DNA of 36,611 nucleotides from Spirochaetaceae bacterium. GTDB lineage: Bacteria; Spirochaetota; Spirochaetia; SZUA-6; Bin103. The stretch lies in NCBI GenBank assembly GCA_028821475.1, contig JAPPGB010000136.1, positions 1-36,611 on the forward strand. The letters are read 5' to 3'. A program made the translations under genes and the position numbers. The notes under the pieces were generated by a model. That model saw nothing but the letters and a program-made list of their open reading frames with translations. It made no database searches and had not been told where the DNA came from. Below are positions 33,501 through 36,611 of the stretch, in pieces. Numbering within the stretch: position 1 is the stretch's first letter; the number at the start of each line of letters is the position of its first letter.

Positions 33501-33528
33501 TTGACGGATGCCGGACTGGTGGTAAAGT
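33501..33528 (+). promoter_or_regulatory. Promoter of binding-protein operon E
   Basis: TTGACG (33501-33506), a 16-nt spacer, TAAAGT (33523-33528), as at the other leaders. Confidence 0.75.
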
Positions 33529-33917
33529 GATGGCTCCGGGAGGAGGACAAGCGCGGATGAAGCGCGATCACACAGCCCGCCGCCGCCCGTTCGCTGCAAG
33601 CGCTAGCGCTCCGTCCTGCTCCGTCCTGCTCCGTCCTGCTCCGTCCTGCTCCGTCCGTCGAAAACCAAGCACTCGGTAACTGACCGTTCTCTACGCTCAC
33701 CGAGCCACGTCCACCGCTCTGCCGCCATCCGCGCCGCTGACGACGTAGCGGCTCCCGTTCATATCCACACCCATCGCACCACGCTCATCCGAGGCGGCGC
33801 TCGCGGCGCCTTTGGGTGCGACGACTACCATGACCATTCCAGAAGGCCGGAGTTTCCGGCCCAAGACCACGGGTTCCGGGGCGCAGTCCCGTTCCCGACA
33901 ACGAGGAGGAGTACGTC
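33529..33917 (+). repeat. Leader repeat, copy E, with upstream ORF
   Basis: GGGAGGAGG (33538-33546) precedes uORF ATG 33557. Here the uORF stops after 40 codons at TAA 33677-33679. The frame that reaches the binding-protein ATG as ATGA in copies B and D is also open in this leader, but is out of phase with this ATG. The hairpin GGCCGGA-GTT-TCCGGCC lies at 33845-33861, and the ribosome site is GAGGAGG. Confidence 0.75.
33611..33656 (+). repeat. 10-nt tandem repeat inside the leader uORF
   Basis: CCGTCCTGCT is repeated four times exactly (33611-33650), plus a partial unit. Copy B has about two units; copies C and D have one. Because 10 is not a multiple of 3, each unit gained or lost changes the uORF frame. 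Confidence 0.9.
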
Positions 33918-35693
33918 ATGACTCCAAGACTCATACTGCCGGCGCTGGTGTTCGCGCTGGTGGCTACCGTTACGTTCGCCGCCGCCGAGGGCGAGGAAGC
34001 ATCCGCGGCCGAGAAGGAGATGGTGCTCGACCCGAGCACCGGCGAGATGGTGACCGCACCCGAGTATGGCGGCACGATCCGACCGATCGTCAACTTCAAG
34101 AACGAGGGCATCGATCCCTATTACAGCTACACTTCCGGATTCTGGGTTTCGCTGACCAACGAGAAACTGGGGGGAGTGGACTGGGCAGTCGACCGGAGCG
34201 TGGTCGGCTTCGACACGCTGTACCTGCCCAACGTGGTCGTCACCGGGCTGCTGGCCGAGAGCTGGGAGAACCCGGATCCGCTCACCTACGTGTTCAAGAT
34301 CCGCGACGGCGTGTTCTGGCACGACAAGGCGCCGGTGAACGGTCGCCAGCTTACGGCGCACGATGTCAAGTTCCACTACGAGCGGATCGTGGGACTCAGC
34401 GGTGAGAAGAGCGCGGAAAGCTCCGGAGAGCTGTACGACGAGCTGTCGGTCGCGTCGATCACGGCTCCCGACGATTTCACCCTGGTAGTCAAACTGAACA
34501 AGCCCGATCTCCGAGCCCAGAATGCCCTTCTCTTGGACTTCGGTGCGTGGATAGTGCCGCCCGAGGTGGTCGAGCAATTCGGGGACATTCAAGACTGGCG
34601 CAACGTGGTCGGAACGGGTCCCTATCAGCTGACCGACGTGGTGGAGGGCAGCTCGTGGACCTACACCAAGAACGATAACTACTGGCGCAACGACCCGAAA
34701 TTCCCCGACAACCGGTTGCCCTACGCGGACAAGGTCGAGTACATCATCGTCAACGACCCCGCGGCCATCACCTCACTGATGCGCTCGGGGCAGGCGGACT
34801 ATATGGGGTTCCCTCTCAACTCGCATCTGACCAGTGTCGATGCGGCGGTGAGTCTGCAGAAGACCAGTCCCAACCTGGTGCTCCACCCGTTTTCCTTTCG
34901 CTCGGAAACGGCGTTCAGTTTCAACAACCAAAAGCCGCCCTGGAACGACATCCGGGTGCGCCGGGCCCTCAGCATGGCCATAGACCAGGAGTCCATCGCC
35001 GAGAACTACATGCAGGGTTGGGGCGATGCAAGCCCGCACGGTCCCACTGGCGCCAAGGTGCTCGGGTACGCCGTCCCGTTCGACGAGTGGCCCCAGGAGA
35101 CCAAGCAGTACTATCGGTTCGACCCCGAGGCGGCCGAGAAGCTGCTGGAGGAGGCCGGCTATCCGCGGGGCGAGGACGGCATTCGCTTCAGCACCGTCTA
35201 TGAGCACTTCGAATTCTACGACCTCGGCTACTACCAGATCGCCATGGATTACCTCAGGCAGATCGGCATCGACGTCGAGATCCAGGTAAGAACTCGCGCG
35301 GAGTTGGGCGCATTAGTTACGAACCGCACCTACCTCGGTCTGCTCTCGAATGTATGGGCCGCCGAGTATCCCGATGGCCTCGCCCCGCTTGCCCAATACT
35401 CGTCTAAAAACCTAAACCATTTGAACATCCAGGACCCCGTATTCGAAGAGTACTACGAGAACGCGACGGCCGCTACCACGATAGAGGAGCAGCAGGAGTG
35501 GGCGCGGAAGGCCAACCTGCGTTTGGCCGAGCAGCTGGTGGTGATCAGGGGCCCCATAGCGCCCCTGTTCGGTGCGACCCAACCATGGTTAAAGGGCTAC
35601 AACGGAGAAGGCGAGCTCGGCCGCATGAACCGTGCTGGCATCTTCCAGTACCTCTGGATCGACCAGGACCTGAAGCGGGAGCTTGGATTCTGA
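33918..35693 (+). CDS. Peptide-type ABC transporter solute-binding protein (family 5), operon E
   Basis: The product has 591 aa. The signal peptide is MTPRLILPALVFALVATVTF, and the conserved mature start is EKEMVLDPSTGEMVTAPEYG. Motifs are VGTGPYQLTDVVEGSSWTYT, NDNYWRNDPKFPDNRLPYAD, DIRVRRALSMAIDQESIAEN and the C-terminal TQPWLKGYNGEGE. It is closest to 27300-29087; differences cluster in the middle (for example RIVGLSGEKSAESSGELYDE, absent there), which may alter the ligand. It is followed by three hairpins and a DppB-like permease that runs off the window. Confidence 0.94.
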   Translation: MTPRLILPALVFALVATVTFAAAEGEEASAAEKEMVLDPSTGEMVTAPEYGGTIRPIVNFKNEGIDPYYSYTSGFWVSLTNEKLGGVDWAVDRSVVGFDTLYLPNVVVTGLLAESWENPDPLTYVFKIRDGVFWHDKAPVNGRQLTAHDVKFHYERIVGLSGEKSAESSGELYDELSVASITAPDDFTLVVKLNKPDLRAQNALLLDFGAWIVPPEVVEQFGDIQDWRNVVGTGPYQLTDVVEGSSWTYTKNDNYWRNDPKFPDNRLPYADKVEYIIVNDPAAITSLMRSGQADYMGFPLNSHLTSVDAAVSLQKTSPNLVLHPFSFRSETAFSFNNQKPPWNDIRVRRALSMAIDQESIAENYMQGWGDASPHGPTGAKVLGYAVPFDEWPQETKQYYRFDPEAAEKLLEEAGYPRGEDGIRFSTVYEHFEFYDLGYYQIAMDYLRQIGIDVEIQVRTRAELGALVTNRTYLGLLSNVWAAEYPDGLAPLAQYSSKNLNHLNIQDPVFEEYYENATAATTIEEQQEWARKANLRLAEQLVVIRGPIAPLFGATQPWLKGYNGEGELGRMNRAGIFQYLWIDQDLKRELGF

Positions 35694-35695
35694 AT

Positions 35696-35781
35696 CAATC
35701 GCCCGTAGGGCGATTGAAACGGGAGTCGCTGCGCGACTCCATGAGCGACTGAATCAACACGGGGCCCGCCCTCGGGCGGGC
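35696..35781 (+). promoter_or_regulatory. Three hairpins between binding protein and permease, operon E
   Basis: CAATCGCCC-GTA-GGGCGATTG (35696-35716), GGAGTCGC-TGC-GCGACTCC (35722-35740) and GCCCGCCC-TC-GGGCGGGC (35764-35781) are all perfect stems. They begin 3 nt after the stop codon. No U-run follows. The rest of the spacer, to 35917, holds nothing else I recognise. Confidence 0.7.
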
Positions 35782-35917
35782 TCCACGAGCTAAACGGCTT
35801 TCCCGTTGCGTCACCCGGTGAGTCGAGAGCTGGGGGTCGTGGGCGTTCCATGCGCGCGTCTTCCAGCTCTCTCATTCTGACTAGAGAGCAACATCGAGAC
35901 ATGGCATCTGAGTCGAC

Positions 35918-36611
35918 ATGAGATCGTACATTATCCGGCGTGTCCTGCTCCTGATCCCCACCTTCTTCCTGCTGACGATTCTGGTGTTCCTCTCGGTGCG
36001 GTTCATACCGGGCGACGTCATCGACCTCCTCATGTTCCGGATGCTGGAGGGCGGCGGCAGCGCCTTTGACCGAGCGGAGGTCGAACGGCGGCTGGGGCTG
36101 GACGTGCCGGTGCACGTGCAGTACGGCCGCTGGATGGGGGCCATCATACTGCGCGGCGATCTGGGCAGACCGCTGGCTCGGCCGGAGCCGGTCGGCCAGC
36201 TGATCGCTGGCCGGCTGCCGACCACCATCGAATTGGGCCTGGTGGCGGTGATCGTGGGGCTCCTGATCGGAGTGCCGATCGGCATCTACTCGGCGGTGCG
36301 GCAGGACACGGTGGGCGACTACGTGGGCCGCTCCTTTGCCATCTTCGGGCTGGCCACGCCCAACTTCTGGCTGGCCACCATCATCCTGGTGTTTCCGGCG
36401 ATCTGGTGGGGGTGGTCGCCGCCGCTGCGGCTGATGCGGCTGAGCGACGACCCGGTGCGCCACTTCAGCATGTTCATTGTGCCGGGCCTGATCCTGGGCA
36501 CCTACCTGGCGGCGAGCACCATGCGCATGACCCGCACCATGATGCTGGAGGTGCTCCGGCAGGACTACATTCGCACCGCCTGGGCCAAGGGCCTGCGCGA
36601 GCGGCTGGTGA
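35918..36611 (+). CDS. ABC transporter permease, DppB-like (operon E), 3' end outside window
   Basis: The frame is open from ATG 35918 (MRSYIIRRVLLLIPTFFLLT) to the right edge, 231 codons. It is very similar to 29178-30143 along its whole length, including FIPGDVIDLLMF and the EAA-type loop LRQDYIRTAWAKGLRERL, where the window ends. About 90 residues are missing. The downstream DppC-like gene and any ATPase genes would lie beyond the window. Confidence 0.92.
   Translation, partial: MRSYIIRRVLLLIPTFFLLTILVFLSVRFIPGDVIDLLMFRMLEGGGSAFDRAEVERRLGLDVPVHVQYGRWMGAIILRGDLGRPLARPEPVGQLIAGRLPTTIELGLVAVIVGLLIGVPIGIYSAVRQDTVGDYVGRSFAIFGLATPNFWLATIILVFPAIWWGWSPPLRLMRLSDDPVRHFSMFIVPGLILGTYLAASTMRMTRTMMLEVLRQDYIRTAWAKGLRERLV

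Overview
The window is GC-rich DNA from a bacterium with a periplasm. It contains export-signal-bearing solute-binding proteins without a lipobox cysteine, paired inner-membrane permeases, and many toxin-antitoxin-type genes. The style of the family-5 binding proteins (a conserved mature N-terminus with MVxDPxTGxMVTAPEYGGTI) and the mix of CaiB-type CoA transferase, D-aminoacylase-like hydrolase and many small defence or addiction genes remind me of uncultured, possibly host-associated Spirochaetota. That placement is an impression, not something the sequence proves. I see no rRNA, tRNA, CRISPR array, transposase or integrase.

Layout. 1-4093 (minus strand): the 5' part of a CaiB/BaiF CoA transferase lacking the usual catalytic Asp, then two DUF4143-type AAA ATPases. 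4274-6802: a truncated Uma2 gene fused to the leader of peptide-transporter operon A (binding protein intact, both permeases collapsed into one deletion chimera). 6805-8543: an AlbA_2 fragment, a Phd/PIN toxin-antitoxin pair, and joined tails of an MFS transporter and a binding protein. 8638-13090: permease 1, frameshifted permease 2, an SDR oxidoreductase and a D-aminoacylase-family amidohydrolase. 13228-14263: a Phd/PIN pair (copy 1, antitoxin nonsense-truncated), then a mosaic of five gene scraps. 14278-18438: complete operon B (leader, binding protein, two permeases). 18522-23578: AAA_16-type ATPase, VOC fragment, MFS transporter, Phd/PIN copy 2 (intact), AlbA_2 fragment, full-length Uma2 gene, PIN fragment. 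23754-26681: a leader followed by a gutted binding protein, a small gene with a nucleotidyltransferase remnant, a MazEF-like pair, a permease fragment and a truncated Rpn-like nuclease. 26914-31190: complete operon D. 31272-33235: permease scrap and an AbiEi/AbiEii-type pair whose toxin is frameshifted. 33281-36611: retropepsin-like fragment, then operon E running off the right edge.

How it fits together. The backbone is one peptide-type ABC importer cassette (promoter, long leader, binding protein, hairpins, two permeases) copied about five times in two subfamilies. No ATP-binding subunit is encoded here, so the permeases must borrow one from elsewhere. Four leader copies share a promoter, a 300-380 nt leader with an upstream ORF and a GGCCGG hairpin just before the binding-protein ribosome site. 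Between the cassettes lie toxin-antitoxin-like modules, several of which have promoters whose predicted transcription start falls on or within a few bases of the start codon. Between everything lie short end-pieces of the same few gene families. The region therefore looks like a duplication and illegitimate-recombination hot zone. The items most worth following up are the repeated leader with its uORF, the leaderless promoters of the small modules, and the scrap mosaic.
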